Shown: positions 26,410-35,887, numbered from the stretch's first letter. The stretch is 64,000 nt of DNA from MAG-120531 sp963934855 (GCA_963934855.1 CAWWAC010000004.1:1-64000); one strand, 5' to 3'. Numbers and translations are program-made. Notes: generated from the letters alone by a model not told the origin.

Positions 26410-27016
26410 TACTTTCTTCTATTAAAAATTCTACTTGAGCATTGGGCTGGAATAAATAAGTACGTCCACTAGAGACCTCCAAACATTCATAACGCTTTAC
26501 TCTTTTAGGGCCTTTTTTAAATATTTTACCATTGTAAATTTTAAAGAGGCTGCCCAAAGGTACTTCAAAAACATAGCTCTCATTCCCTAGCTGGGTGTCA
26601 TATTTAGAAAAAGCTACTGAAAGCAAAGCGTCTGTGTCTGAACTAGCCTTTGGATTTTTAAAATGAGATGCCAAATATGGAAGTAAATCCGCAGGAAATA
26701 CTTCTGGTCTAATAAAGGGCAATATGAGTGTTTTAAAAGTATTTTTCCAATGAACCCCATGCGGTTTAATTCGGTACCCATATGACTCAAAAGCCACTAA
26801 ATGAGCTATTTCATGTATGAGTGTCATTAAAAACCTATAGGGATTTAAAGTAGCATTTACCGTTATGGCATGTCTCCCATCTAAATTCCTACGGTAATCT
26901 CCATGGCGGGTGACCCTTGAATTTACAATTTTCAAATGTACCTCATGGGTTTGGATTAAAAACATACAGGGTGCCACCGCTTGAGGAGGAATATATTTTT
27001 CTAAAATCTCTTTCAC
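26402..27016 (-). CDS. SprT-like zinc metallopeptidase-domain protein
   Basis: 204 residues. The zinc motif is L-I-H-E-I-A-H with His68, Glu69 and His72, and a third ligand may be the His in G-V-H-W-K-N. The domain resembles SprT/Spartan proteases; the C-terminal zinc-ribbon cysteines of SprT are absent, replaced by a basic K-K-G-P-K-R-V-K-R-Y-E-C segment. Bacterial SprT proteins have no settled function; eukaryotic Spartan cuts DNA-protein crosslinks. It overlaps manC by 8 bp. Confidence 0.8.
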   Translation of the reverse strand: MKEILEKYIPPQAVAPCMFLIQTHEVHLKIVNSRVTRHGDYRRNLDGRHAITVNATLNPYRFLMTLIHEIAHLVAFESYGYRIKPHGVHWKNTFKTLILPFIRPEVFPADLLPYLASHFKNPKASSDTDALLSVAFSKYDTQLGNESYVFEVPLGSLFKIYNGKIFKKGPKRVKRYECLEVSSGRTYLFQPNAQVEFLIEESNG

Positions 27017-27061
27017 ACCACTAAATTAAGGTTTTTAGAATTATCTTTACAACAAAAAAAT

Positions 27062-27943
27062 ATGGCTGTCAAAGAAGTTTCTCTCCTTATACCCCCAAGA
27101 AATCCTCATTTTGTTGGAGATGGTTTTAGAGTACAGAATTTTATACCATCGGCCTACGGCCTGGACATGGAACGTATGAGTCCTTTTATCATGCTGGACT
27201 ACAATGCACCATTTCATTTTCCCGCTACTGACACTCCAAGAGGAGTGGGTGTTCACCCGCATAGGGGCTTTGAAACAGTCACTTTGGCTTTTAAGGGAAG
27301 TATAGCACACCATGACTCTGCTGGAAACCAAGGAATTATTGGGCCAGGAGGCGTGCAATGGATGACCGCTGCCTCTGGTGTATTGCACAAAGAGTATCAC
27401 GAAACAACCTTTGCCAAAAATGGAGGGATCTTCCAAATGGTGCAACTTTGGGTAAATTTACCGGCAGCCCACAAAATGTCTCCTCCAAAATATCAAGGCT
27501 TTAATGACAATGACATTCCTACAGTCACTTTAACAGCTGGAAAGGGTGAGATAAAAGTAATTGCTGGACAATACCAAGATACAAAAGGAGCCGCTAATAG
27601 CTTTACTGAGGTACACCTGATGACCTTACATTTAAAAAAAGGTGGATCTGTTCCCTTTGAATTTTCAGCCACGAACAATACTGCAATTTTAGTACTTTCT
27701 GGATCTGTTTATATCACTGGACACAAGGAGATTGTAGGTGATAATTACTTTGTCTTATTTGAAAACGAAGGAGAAACTTTTGAATTGACCGCTAATGAAG
27801 ACGCGCAAGTTTTAGTGCTTTCTGGAGCCCCTATTCATGAACCTATTGTAGCTCAGGGACCCTTTGTTATGAATACACAAGCAGAGATAACTGAGGCAAT
27901 TAGAGATTATCAAGCAGGAGGTTTTGGAAACTTAGAAGATTAA
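27062..27943 (+). CDS. Pirin-family protein
   Basis: 293 residues, bicupin fold. The N-terminal cupin carries the iron-binding motif in V-G-V-H-P-H-R-G-F-E-T-V-T and the later H-K-E-Y-H-E. The pattern P-F-I-M-L-D-Y and G-P-G-G-V-Q-W-M-T-A-A-S-G is diagnostic of pirins. Some bacterial pirins act as quercetin dioxygenases, others bind metabolic enzymes; the function here is open. A near-consensus box TATCTTTA lies 12 nt upstream. It is divergent from sprT and convergent with the SDR gene. Confidence 0.92.
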   Translation: MAVKEVSLLIPPRNPHFVGDGFRVQNFIPSAYGLDMERMSPFIMLDYNAPFHFPATDTPRGVGVHPHRGFETVTLAFKGSIAHHDSAGNQGIIGPGGVQWMTAASGVLHKEYHETTFAKNGGIFQMVQLWVNLPAAHKMSPPKYQGFNDNDIPTVTLTAGKGEIKVIAGQYQDTKGAANSFTEVHLMTLHLKKGGSVPFEFSATNNTAILVLSGSVYITGHKEIVGDNYFVLFENEGETFELTANEDAQVLVLSGAPIHEPIVAQGPFVMNTQAEITEAIRDYQAGGFGNLED

Positions 27944-27992
27944 AGAAACTCTGTTACTAGCTTCTTGTTAGAATTGAAAAAGACGGTTACAA

Positions 27993-28673
27993 TTAAGGGG
28001 TAGAGTTGCTAACCTGTAACATTTTCCCATTGTATAGGGCATGACCGTTTATGGCAAAATCTACTATATAATTTGCCATCTGGTGCGCTGTGGTTGGGGG
28101 CTCATAACCTGGAAAAGCTGATGCTAACATTTCTGTTCTCACTGCACCAATGGCCAACACATTAAAGGCTGGACCCTTTTCTTTAAATTCTTCTGCCCAC
28201 AATTCTGTAAGTGTAATCACGGCTCCTTTACTTGAGCTATATGCAGCCAAACCTGGAAATTTTGAACTTCCTTGGACCCCTCCCATAGAGCTAATGGTCA
28301 CCACGTGACCCCCCTTCAAAGCAGGAATTAATGCCTTTGTAATAGCAGCCACTCCAAAAACGTTTACCCCATATACTTGGGAAAAGTCTTCTGTGCTTGT
28401 CTCTAAAAATGGTTTGTTAATAAGGATACCTGCATTGTTTACTAATACCGCCACTTGTCCATTCCATTTTTCTGTCACAAAATTAGATACCTTAACTATG
28501 TCATTTGGCGCTGTAATGTCAAAAGCAAAGGCGTGAATACTTGAATTTCCAAGTGCTAATATAGGCTCAGGATCTCTTGACAAAGCCAAGACTTCATGAC
28601 CTTGAGCTGCAAAAATTTGAGCCATTTCAAACCCAATTCCCCTACTTGTCCCTGTAATTACAATATGTGCCAT
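27993..28673 (-). CDS. Short-chain dehydrogenase/reductase
   Basis: 226 residues. Classical SDR: cofactor loop T-G-T-S-R-G-I-G at 7-14, N-N-A-G in V-L-V-N-N-A-G-I, catalytic Ser in T-I-S-S-M-G-G, and Y-S-S-S-K as the Tyr-x-x-x-Lys pair. The Arg-rich R-D-P after the second strand suggests NADP(H). The substrate cannot be inferred. It starts 7 bp after rlmN and likely shares its transcript. Confidence 0.92.
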   Translation of the reverse strand: MAHIVITGTSRGIGFEMAQIFAAQGHEVLALSRDPEPILALGNSSIHAFAFDITAPNDIVKVSNFVTEKWNGQVAVLVNNAGILINKPFLETSTEDFSQVYGVNVFGVAAITKALIPALKGGHVVTISSMGGVQGSSKFPGLAAYSSSKGAVITLTELWAEEFKEKGPAFNVLAIGAVRTEMLASAFPGYEPPTTAHQMANYIVDFAINGHALYNGKMLQVSNSTP

Positions 28674-28680
28674 AGCTATT

Positions 28681-29736
28681 TTATATTTTAATATCTTGTT
28701 TATTTGCTAATTGTCCGCAGGCAGCATCTATATCTTTTCCTCTAGAACGCCTTACTGTTACGGTAATATTATTACGCTCCAAGGTATTCACATACATATC
28801 AATGGCTGCTTGTGAGGCCTGAGCAAACATTCCGTCATCTATAGGATTATATTCAATTAAATTCACTTTTGCAGGTGCAAAACGACAAAATTGAACCAAG
28901 GCATTTACAGCTTCTTGGGTGTCATTAATATCTTTCCACACCACGTATTCATAGGTGATCCTGCTTTTGGTATGGGCGTACCAATACTCCAATGCTTCCC
29001 TTAAATCTGCTAACGGAAAGGTTTTATTAAAAGGCATGATCTGGGTACGCACTTCGTCTATAGCAGAGTGAAGAGAGACCGCTAATTTAAATTTAACCCC
29101 GTCATCTGCCATTTTCTTAATCATTTTAGGAACCCCTGAGGTAGAGACAATGATCCGTTTTGGCGACATTCCTAGGCCTTGAGGATCTGTGATTTTTTCA
29201 ATGGCCTTAAGTACATTATTATAATTCATTAAGGGTTCTCCCATACCCATAAAAACAATATTGCTAAGAGGCCTATTAAAATACAAACGGCTTTCTTGAT
29301 CTATGGCTACTACCTGGTCATAAATCTCGTCTGGCAAGAGGTTTCGCATTCGTTTTAACCTAGAAGTAGCACAAAATTTACAGTCCAAGCTACAGCCTAC
29401 TTGGCTAGAAACACAGGCAGTAGTTCTGGTTTTAGTAGGAATTAATACAGACTCTACAATGAGGTTGTCATGCAAGCGTACCGCATTTTTAATAGTTCCG
29501 TCACTGGATCGCTGCATTAGATCTACCCTGATGTGATTAATAACAAAGTGTGTTTCTAAAAATAGCCTGGTTTCCTTAGATAGATTGGTCATGGCCTCAA
29601 AGGAATGTGCGCCTTTCTGCCAAAGCCATTCATAGACCTGGTTTCCTCTAAAGGGCTGCTGCCCTTCAGCTTCAAAATAGTCTCTTAGGGCTTGTTTACT
29701 CAGTGCGCGAATGTCTTTTTTAACTCCTTCTTTCAC
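28681..29736 (-). CDS. rlmN: Dual-specificity rRNA/tRNA adenine C2-methyltransferase RlmN
   Basis: 351 residues. Radical SAM cluster C-x3-C-x2-C at Cys115, Cys119 and Cys122. The methyl-carrying Cys is probably the one in D-A-A-C-G-Q-L near the C-terminus. The conserved V-F-M-G-M-G-E-P-L-M-N-Y-N and I-V-S-T-S-G segments are present. It methylates A2503 of 23S rRNA and A37 of some tRNAs. A terminator separates it from queA upstream. Confidence 0.96.
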   Translation of the reverse strand: MKEGVKKDIRALSKQALRDYFEAEGQQPFRGNQVYEWLWQKGAHSFEAMTNLSKETRLFLETHFVINHIRVDLMQRSSDGTIKNAVRLHDNLIVESVLIPTKTRTTACVSSQVGCSLDCKFCATSRLKRMRNLLPDEIYDQVVAIDQESRLYFNRPLSNIVFMGMGEPLMNYNNVLKAIEKITDPQGLGMSPKRIIVSTSGVPKMIKKMADDGVKFKLAVSLHSAIDEVRTQIMPFNKTFPLADLREALEYWYAHTKSRITYEYVVWKDINDTQEAVNALVQFCRFAPAKVNLIEYNPIDDGMFAQASQAAIDMYVNTLERNNITVTVRRSRGKDIDAACGQLANKQDIKI

Positions 29737-29764
29737 TTTTTAAAGGTACTAGTAATTTAAATGA

Positions 29765-29801
29765 AAAAGCCTGACTGCACTCTAGGTTTAGTCAGGCTTT
29801 T
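29765..29801 (-). terminator. Terminator between queA and rlmN
   Basis: Arms AAAAGCCTGACT and AGTCAGGCTTTT are perfect inverse complements (12 bp) with a 13-nt loop. It lies 17 bp after the queA stop in the minus direction. The A/T ends allow use on both strands. Confidence 0.85.
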
Positions 29802-29817
29802 CCTTATAAAATTTTAC

Positions 29818-30867
29818 TTATATAATAAGCATAGCGTCACCATAAGAATAGAATTTATATTCTTGCTCTATGGCTATTTTATAGGCTTCTTTCATTAAAT
29901 CATGTCCCATAAAGGCAGAAACCATCATGAGTAGGGTAGATTTTGGCAAATGAAAGTTAGTGATCATACAGTTGGCAATACTAAATTCATAAGGAGGGAA
30001 TACAAATTTATTGGTCCACCCTTGGTAGGTATTTAAAGTATGTTTTGTAGAAACAGCCGTTTCTAAGCCTCGCATAACAGTAGTTCCTACTGCACATATA
30101 CGCTTTTTATGAATCTTGGCATTGTTTATAATCTCTGTGGCAGGTGTTTCAATAATGAGCTCTTCAGAGTCCATTTTATGTTTTGAAAGGTCTTCTACTT
30201 CAACAGGATTAAAAGTCCCTAAGCCAACATGTAACGTAAGCTCTGCAAAGTCCAATCCTTTTATTTCTAGACGCTTTAGAAGTTGTTTAGAAAAATGCAA
30301 ACCAGCAGTAGGTGCAGCAACAGCCCCTTCGTGCTTAGCATAAATAGTCTGGTATCTATCTTCGTCTGCTGCCTCTACTTCTCTTTTAATGTATTTAGGC
30401 AATGGAGTTTCTCCCAAGTCTCTTAGCTTCTTTCTAAAATCTGTATAAGAACCGTCATATAAAAACCTAAGTGTTCTTCCTCTAGATGTAGTATTGTCTA
30501 TTACCTCTGCCACCAAGCTTTCATCTTCTCCAAAATACAGTTTATTTCCAATACGAATTTTACGAGCCGGGTCTACTAATACGTCCCAAAGACGCTGCTC
30601 TTCATTGAGTTCTCTGAGCAAGAAAACTTCAATTCTAGCGCCTGTCTTTTCTTTGTTACCATATAATCTAGCCGGAAAAACTTTTGTATTATTTAAAACC
30701 ATGACATCTCCTTCGTCAAAATAGTTTATAATGTCTTTAAACATTTTGTGTTCAATAGTTCCCTTAGCCCTATCAATAACCATTAATTTAGATTCATCTC
30801 TATTCTCTGCAGGGTATTCTGACAATAGATGGTCAGGCAATTCAAAACCAAAATGGGATAATTTCAT
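29818..30867 (-). CDS. queA: S-adenosylmethionine:tRNA ribosyltransferase-isomerase (QueA)
   Basis: 349 residues, usual length. Conserved segments: F-E-L-P-D-H-L-L-S-E-Y-P near the N-terminus, V-M-V-L-N-N-T-K-V-F-P-A-R-L, and central H-E-G-A-V-A-A-P-T-A-G-L-H-F. It transfers and isomerises ribose from SAM to make epoxyqueuosine in tRNA anticodons. It carries its own strong promoter, so it is separate from aroA upstream. Confidence 0.97.
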   Translation of the reverse strand: MKLSHFGFELPDHLLSEYPAENRDESKLMVIDRAKGTIEHKMFKDIINYFDEGDVMVLNNTKVFPARLYGNKEKTGARIEVFLLRELNEEQRLWDVLVDPARKIRIGNKLYFGEDESLVAEVIDNTTSRGRTLRFLYDGSYTDFRKKLRDLGETPLPKYIKREVEAADEDRYQTIYAKHEGAVAAPTAGLHFSKQLLKRLEIKGLDFAELTLHVGLGTFNPVEVEDLSKHKMDSEELIIETPATEIINNAKIHKKRICAVGTTVMRGLETAVSTKHTLNTYQGWTNKFVFPPYEFSIANCMITNFHLPKSTLLMMVSAFMGHDLMKEAYKIAIEQEYKFYSYGDAMLII

Positions 30868-30894
30868 AGTCTTTTGTTCTTAATTTAAAGCTTG

Positions 30895-30926
30895 CAAATA
30901 TACAACTCGCAGCATAGCCTTGTCAA
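30895..30926 (-). promoter_or_regulatory. queA promoter (TTGACA, 18-nt spacer, TATATTTG)
   Basis: On the minus strand TTGACA (30926-30921) is followed after 18 nt by TATATTTG (30902-30895), an exact Bacteroidota -7 box. It lies 27 bp upstream of the queA ATG. This is the best-formed promoter seen in the window. Confidence 0.65.
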
Positions 30927-30982
30927 GCAAATAGGCTTTTAATTTAATATTCTTAGACTTAATAGGGGTTGTAGAGGCTAAT

Positions 30983-32233
30983 TTACAATCCCACATTCAT
31001 ACCTAAGGCCTTCATGTCTTCCCAAAAGTCTGGATATGATTTATTTACTACTGCGGCATCTGCAATTTTTAGAGAAGTTTTTAATGCTAAAGGAGCAAAA
31101 GCCATAGCCATTCTGTGGTCGTGATAGGTAGCTATAGTTACCCCTGTATTTATATGACCCAAAAACCTTTTTAGATGTAAACTTTTTTCTGTTACAGAAA
31201 TAGAGGCTCCTAAAGCACTTAGCTCGTGTTCTAAAGCTAATAATCTATCTGTCTCTTTTATTTTAAGGGTGTGAAGGCCTGTTAAATTACAAGCCAGTCC
31301 CAAGCCAAAACAACTTACAGCTATAGTCTGGGCAATGTCTGGTGCATTAGATAAGTTGCAGGATAGGCCTTCTGTTAAAACAGCGGAAGAAGGAGCTGAT
31401 ACTTTGGTAAGAGTTAGGCTATGGCCTTTAAAAGAGGTCTGAACACCTAATAATTTATAAATGGTAGCCAAAACGGCATCGCCCTGAAGGCTAGAAGAGT
31501 GATAGGAAGTGAGTTCTAACTCACTTCCTATATCAGCTAAAGATATTATGGAATAAAAATAAGACGCAGAACTCCAATCAGATTCTACTACTACCTTTTT
31601 AGCTGGCAGCTCATTAGCGGGCCATACCTGAATACTTTGTCCTTTAAAACTAGTCTTAATGCCTATTTGTTCTAAAAGACTCAAAGTCATTTTAATATAA
31701 GGGACAGAGGTGATCATTCCTTTTAAGTGAAGGGTGAGTCCATTTTCTAAGCTAGGCCCCACTAAGAGTAAAGCAGAAATATATTGGCTACTCACACCAG
31801 CCTCTAAATACACTTCATGAACCTTTATTTTTTGTCCTAAAATTCGCAGCGGTGGGAAGCCTTCATTTTTATGATAAGTAATCTGTGCGCCTAATGTTCT
31901 TAGGGCATCTACTAGAATTCTGATAGGGCGCTCCTGCATTCTAGCAGAACCCGTTAAAAGAATGTCTGCATCTTTTTTAGTAGCAAAATAAGCAGTTAAA
32001 AAACGCATGGCAGTACCTGCATGGTACACATCTACCAATCCTTGGGTAGTAGCAACCCCTTTTTCCATGGCCTGTGCGTCATCTGAATTAGAGGTATTTT
32101 CTATACTTATAGCTGGGAACAGTGCCTTTAGCAACAACAATCTATTGGTTTCACTTTTAGAGCCAGTAATCTGTATACGCCCCTTAATAATATTTGAACT
32201 AGGGCCCTGTAAAGTATAAGTAGTATTTTTCAT
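30983..32233 (-). CDS. aroA: 3-phosphoshikimate 1-carboxyvinyltransferase (EPSP synthase)
   Basis: About 416 residues from the chosen ATG. S-K-S-E-T-N-R near residue 23 binds shikimate-3-phosphate; R-M-Q-E-R-P-I is the phosphate/PEP-binding block, D-W-S-S-A-S-Y and the K-E-T-D-R segment are conserved. The N-terminal G-R-I-Q-I-T-G-S-K is shorter and more divergent than in E. coli AroA, as usual in Flavobacteria. It makes EPSP, the precursor of chorismate. The frame extends 12 codons upstream to 32269, but the ATG at 32233 fits the family. It is downstream of, and on the same strand as, the aromatic operon. Confidence 0.93.
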   Translation of the reverse strand: MKNTTYTLQGPSSNIIKGRIQITGSKSETNRLLLLKALFPAISIENTSNSDDAQAMEKGVATTQGLVDVYHAGTAMRFLTAYFATKKDADILLTGSARMQERPIRILVDALRTLGAQITYHKNEGFPPLRILGQKIKVHEVYLEAGVSSQYISALLLVGPSLENGLTLHLKGMITSVPYIKMTLSLLEQIGIKTSFKGQSIQVWPANELPAKKVVVESDWSSASYFYSIISLADIGSELELTSYHSSSLQGDAVLATIYKLLGVQTSFKGHSLTLTKVSAPSSAVLTEGLSCNLSNAPDIAQTIAVSCFGLGLACNLTGLHTLKIKETDRLLALEHELSALGASISVTEKSLHLKRFLGHINTGVTIATYHDHRMAMAFAPLALKTSLKIADAAVVNKSYPDFWEDMKALGMNVGL

Positions 32234-32277
32234 TCTAATTTTATTGGGCCATTTTATGGCCGATGCCAAAATAAAAT

Positions 32278-32604
32278 CTAACGTAATTTATTGTTATTTT
32301 GATGTCTATCATGATCTCTGCTGGTTTTTAAATCCAACTTTCTATCAAAGGCTTCCTGTAAGTTTATACCTGTTTGGTTGGCTAAGCAAAGCACTACAAA
32401 CACAACGTCTGCCAACTCCTCTCCTAAATCCTTTTCCATGTCTGAAGTCTTTTCTGACTGTTCCCCATAACGCCTGGCTATAATTCTGGCTACTTCTCCT
32501 ACCTCTTCTGTAAGCTGAGCCATATTAGTGAGCTCGTTAAAATAGCGCACTCCATGCTTTTTAATCCACTGGTCTACTGTTAATTGTGCATTTTTAATAT
32601 CCAT
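32278..32604 (-). CDS. MazG-like nucleotide pyrophosphohydrolase
   Basis: 108 residues, all-alpha NTP-PPase fold. The metal-binding pattern E-E-V-G-E-V-A-R followed by E-E-L-A-D-V-V-F-V-V is the E-x2-E ... E-x2-D motif of the MazG superfamily. It would hydrolyse (d)NTPs to NMP and pyrophosphate, likely removing noncanonical nucleotides. It starts 2 bp after dtd, so it is co-transcribed with rsgA and dtd. Confidence 0.9.
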   Translation of the reverse strand: MDIKNAQLTVDQWIKKHGVRYFNELTNMAQLTEEVGEVARIIARRYGEQSEKTSDMEKDLGEELADVVFVVLCLANQTGINLQEAFDRKLDLKTSRDHDRHQNNNKLR

Positions 32605-32606
32605 AT

Positions 32607-33059
32607 CTATTCTTTTTGATAGCTGTCTATGGCAATAGTTACCGGACCGTCATTGATCAATGAAACTTTCATATCTGTTCCAAAAATACCAGTACCTACT
32701 TTTTTACCTAGCAGCTGTTCTAGTGTTTTTATAAAATTTTCATATAAAGGAATAGCTATTTCTGCTTTGGCTGCCTTACTATAAGAAGGCCTATTTCCTT
32801 TTTTAGTGCTTGCAAAAAGAGTGAATTGACTTACTACTATGAGGTCTAGTTGAAGGCTTAGCAATGAGTGGTTCATCTGACTATTGGCGTCATCAAAAAT
32901 TCTTAGGTTCAACAGTTTATGAGCCAGCCAATCTATGTCTACTTGGCTGTCTAATGGAGTAATACCTAAAAGCACCAACAAACCTTTTTGAATCTTTGCT
33001 GTATTTACACCCGCCACTTCTACAGAGGCTTCTGAAACTCTTTGAATTATAGCTCTCAT
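32607..33059 (-). CDS. dtd: D-aminoacyl-tRNA deacylase
   Basis: 150 residues. The signature S-Q-F-T-L-F-A around 79-85 and the cross-subunit Gly-Pro motif in N-D-G-P-V-T-I near the C-terminus are both intact. DTD hydrolyses D-amino acids (and Gly on tRNA-Ala) from mischarged tRNA. Its start overlaps the rsgA stop by 4 bp (ATGA), indicating translational coupling. Confidence 0.96.
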   Translation of the reverse strand: MRAIIQRVSEASVEVAGVNTAKIQKGLLVLLGITPLDSQVDIDWLAHKLLNLRIFDDANSQMNHSLLSLQLDLIVVSQFTLFASTKKGNRPSYSKAAKAEIAIPLYENFIKTLEQLLGKKVGTGIFGTDMKVSLINDGPVTIAIDSYQKE

Positions 33060-34030
33060 GATTCTGCATGAATATCTTGCCTGTAATGAGCATCTTCATC
33101 TGAGAGCATTTGGACGTAACTTTTATAGCGAAACATTGAAACCTTGTCTAGATCTAAAGCTTCTTTTACTGCACACTTAGGCTCTTCTAAATGCAGGCAA
33201 TTATTAAATTTGCAGAATTGTTTTAATGCAAAAAATTCTGGGAAAAAATTCCCTATTTCTAGTGGCTCCATATCTACAATTCCAAAGCCTTTAATACCAG
33301 GAGTATCTATAATTTGACCCCCAAAACTCAGATCGTACATCTCAGCAAAGGTTGTGGTGTGTTGGCCTTGCATATGCTGTAAGGAAATTTGAGCTGTCTT
33401 TAGGTCCAATCCATTTTCTATGGCATTCACAAGGGTAGATTTACCCACTCCTGAGTGCCCAGAAAACAAAGTTACCTTGTCTTTCATAAGTGCCTTTAAC
33501 TGGTCTAAATTTACACCAGTAATAGCCGAAATTTCTAAACATTTGTAGCCTACCTCGCGGTATAAGTGTTCTAAATATTTTACCTCAAACAATTCTTCTT
33601 GGTTGTAAGTATCTATTTTATTAAAAAGCAAAACCGTTTCTATGCCATAGGCTTCTGCAGACACTAAAAAACGATCTATAAAAGGGGTTAAGGTTGGAGG
33701 ATTATTGAGGGTCACCATTAGGAAAACCCTATCTAAATTAGTAGCAATAATATGAGTTTGCTTAGAGAGGTTTACAGATTTCCTTACAATATAATTCTTA
33801 CGATCAGTAATGGAGTGAATAACTCCCTGAGCCTTTAGCGCTGTTACGCCCTCTTGCGCTGGAGCCTGTGGTTCAAAATCAAAAGACACTTGGTCACCCA
33901 CCGCAATGGGATTGGTGCTCTTAATGCCTTTCATCCTAAATTTCCCCTTAATCCTACATTCATAAAAATGACCGTCTGTAGCTTTCACAGTATACCAACT
34001 CCCTGTAGATTTGTAAACGGTTCCTTTCAT
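33056..34030 (-). CDS. rsgA: Ribosome small subunit-dependent GTPase RsgA
   Basis: 324 residues. An N-terminal OB-fold is followed by a circularly permuted GTPase in the order G4 (L-F-N-K-I-D), G1 (G-H-S-G-V-G-K-S-T-L), G3 (D-T-P-G-I-K-G-F). The C-terminal zinc knuckle reads C-K-F-N-N-C-L-H with a later Cys in E-P-K-C. It assists 30S maturation. It lies 14 bp after the DUF2807 gene and overlaps dtd by 4 bp. Confidence 0.96.
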   Translation of the reverse strand: MKGTVYKSTGSWYTVKATDGHFYECRIKGKFRMKGIKSTNPIAVGDQVSFDFEPQAPAQEGVTALKAQGVIHSITDRKNYIVRKSVNLSKQTHIIATNLDRVFLMVTLNNPPTLTPFIDRFLVSAEAYGIETVLLFNKIDTYNQEELFEVKYLEHLYREVGYKCLEISAITGVNLDQLKALMKDKVTLFSGHSGVGKSTLVNAIENGLDLKTAQISLQHMQGQHTTTFAEMYDLSFGGQIIDTPGIKGFGIVDMEPLEIGNFFPEFFALKQFCKFNNCLHLEEPKCAVKEALDLDKVSMFRYKSYVQMLSDEDAHYRQDIHAES

Positions 34031-34044
34031 AAATGATACTGCCT

Positions 34045-34719
34045 TTAGGATTTAAATCTAATTCTACCTCCGGCAAATTGTTTTTTAATGACCTCTTTAG
34101 GGTTGCCATACACATCAATATCACCACCAGCTCTTACATTAATATCTACTCTTTTAGAGGCATAAATAGATGCCTCTCCTCCGGCAGTCACTTTTATATT
34201 GGTCATATTAGTTTTTAATTTTTTAGCTTCTAAGATAGCTCCAGTATTCATATTTACCTCATGAACCTTGGCCATACCAGAGGCGCGAATAATACCTCCT
34301 GTTACCGCTTTTGACTCTAAATAATCTACCTCAAGCCCCACGGTAATAAGCGCCCCTTCCTGAACTCTTAAGCTCAATGCCGTTTGGCTTATAAGCTCAT
34401 TAAAAGTAATTTGAGCTCCTTCATTGCCGTCTACTACTTCTAAGTCTGTATACAAAACCTCTACTAAGGTATTCTCACCCTGAAACTTTTTTTCCAATGC
34501 CATTCGCACTTTTAATACCCCATCTTTATTAATGAGCTGAATGTCTGAAGCATGAGGGCCTTTTATACGCACCTTATTTTCAGAAGACTTAATTAAAATC
34601 ACTTCAATAAGGTCATAGACTTTAATTTCGTGAAAATCACCCAGGTCGCGCTCTAAATTAAATTGAGCGGACAAGAAATTACAAGACAATACTAACAATA
34701 AAACAAAATACTTTTTCAT
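34045..34719 (-). CDS. Secreted DUF2807 (head-GIN) protein
   Basis: About 224 residues from the chosen ATG. A signal peptide (K-K-Y-F-V-L-L-L-V-L then S-A-Q) is followed by a repetitive beta-helix-like domain with many short strands, as in DUF2807 proteins (R-D-L-G-D-F-H-E-I-K-V-Y start; the terminal V-D-I-N-V-R-A-G-G-D-I-D-V-Y-G repeat). Function is unknown; relatives are periplasmic or envelope proteins. A longer frame reaches 34752, but it would place 11 charged residues before the signal peptide. It sits between the DAHP synthase and rsgA. Confidence 0.83.
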   Translation of the reverse strand: MKKYFVLLLVLSCNFLSAQFNLERDLGDFHEIKVYDLIEVILIKSSENKVRIKGPHASDIQLINKDGVLKVRMALEKKFQGENTLVEVLYTDLEVVDGNEGAQITFNELISQTALSLRVQEGALITVGLEVDYLESKAVTGGIIRASGMAKVHEVNMNTGAILEAKKLKTNMTNIKVTAGGEASIYASKRVDINVRAGGDIDVYGNPKEVIKKQFAGGRIRFKS

Positions 34720-34804
34720 AGGTGCTTTTTTATCACAGCCAAAGGACTGCAAGTTATTAAATCAATACCTAATAAAGACAAGAGTTTATGAGATATGTTA
34801 CAGC

Positions 34805-35887
34805 TTATGACTTTAAAACTTTTTCTTGGTGGTTAATAGACTCCTGGTGAATGGCTTTAAACATCTTGAGAATAAACTCTTCACTCAATCCCTTAGACGC
34901 TCCTTCTAAAATCATATTCCCTAAAATTTCATTCCATCTGCTGCTCTGAAGCACTGCTACATTCTGAGATTTCTTAATCCCCCCAATGGCATCTGCTACC
35001 TTCATTCTCTTAGCAAGCGTATCAACTAACTGATTGTCAATAATGTCTATTTGAGCTCTTAAATGGGCTAATTCAGAGGTGTAATCTACCTCAGAAGAAG
35101 ATTTTTTTCTAATCTTTAAATCCTTCATGATTTGAATGAGCGATGAGGGTGTTACTTGCTGTGCAGCGTCGCTCCATGCATTATCTGGATCTGTGTGGGT
35201 CTCTATCATAAGCCCGTCAAAATTTAAATCTAAGGCCGTTTGTGACACATCAAAAATCATGTCCCTCTTTCCAGTAATATGAGAAGGGTCATTAATAATA
35301 GGAAGGTCAGGAAATTTTTGTTGCAGTTCAATGGCTATTTGCCATTCTGGAATATTTCTATACTTGCTTTTCTCATAGGTAGAAAAACCCCTGTGTATAA
35401 CACCTAAGTTCTTAATATCTGCATTTTGTAAACGCTCTATAGCTCCTAACCATAGGGCTAAATCTGGATTCACAGGATTTTTAACTAATACAATTTTGTC
35501 TGTTCCTTTTAAAGCATCTGCAATTTCCTGAACAATAAAAGGACTCACAGTAGAGCGTGCTCCTATCCAAAGTAAATCTATGTCATGCTCTAAAGCCAAT
35601 TCTACATGGGCTCTATTAGCTACCTCTGTAGCTGTTTTTAAACCTGTTTCCTGCTTTACTTTTTGTAGCCACTTTAGTCCAAGTGCTCCCACGCCCTCAA
35701 ACATACCAGGCTTAGTTCTAGGTTTCCATATACCTGCTCTGTAATAGTTGACATCTGTGTTTTTTAGTTCATGCGCTATTTTTAACACCTGCTCTTCCGT
35801 TTCTGCGCTACAAGGTCCAGCAATAACTAATGGGTGGTCTAATCCCATATTGTCTAACCAGGTTCTCATTTTCTTTGAATTTTCCAT
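34805..35887 (-). CDS. Bifunctional 3-deoxy-7-phosphoheptulonate synthase / chorismate mutase
   Basis: 360 residues. Residues ~1-265 are a type I DAHP synthase of the KDO8P-synthase-like class (V-I-A-G-P-C-S-A-E, Y-Y-R-A-G-I-W-K-P-R-T, I-H-R-G-F-S, I-N-D-P-S-H-I-T-G). Residues ~275-360 are an AroQ chorismate mutase (L-R-A-Q-I-D-I-I-D-N-Q-L, then R-M-K-V-A-D-A-I-G and the Q-S-S-R-W segment). It joins the first shikimate step to the Phe/Tyr branch, and the mutase domain often serves as a feedback sensor. It is the fourth gene behind the attenuator, 105 bp after the prephenate dehydrogenase gene. Confidence 0.95.
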   Translation of the reverse strand: MENSKKMRTWLDNMGLDHPLVIAGPCSAETEEQVLKIAHELKNTDVNYYRAGIWKPRTKPGMFEGVGALGLKWLQKVKQETGLKTATEVANRAHVELALEHDIDLLWIGARSTVSPFIVQEIADALKGTDKIVLVKNPVNPDLALWLGAIERLQNADIKNLGVIHRGFSTYEKSKYRNIPEWQIAIELQQKFPDLPIINDPSHITGKRDMIFDVSQTALDLNFDGLMIETHTDPDNAWSDAAQQVTPSSLIQIMKDLKIRKKSSSEVDYTSELAHLRAQIDIIDNQLVDTLAKRMKVADAIGGIKKSQNVAVLQSSRWNEILGNMILEGASKGLSEEFILKMFKAIHQESINHQEKVLKS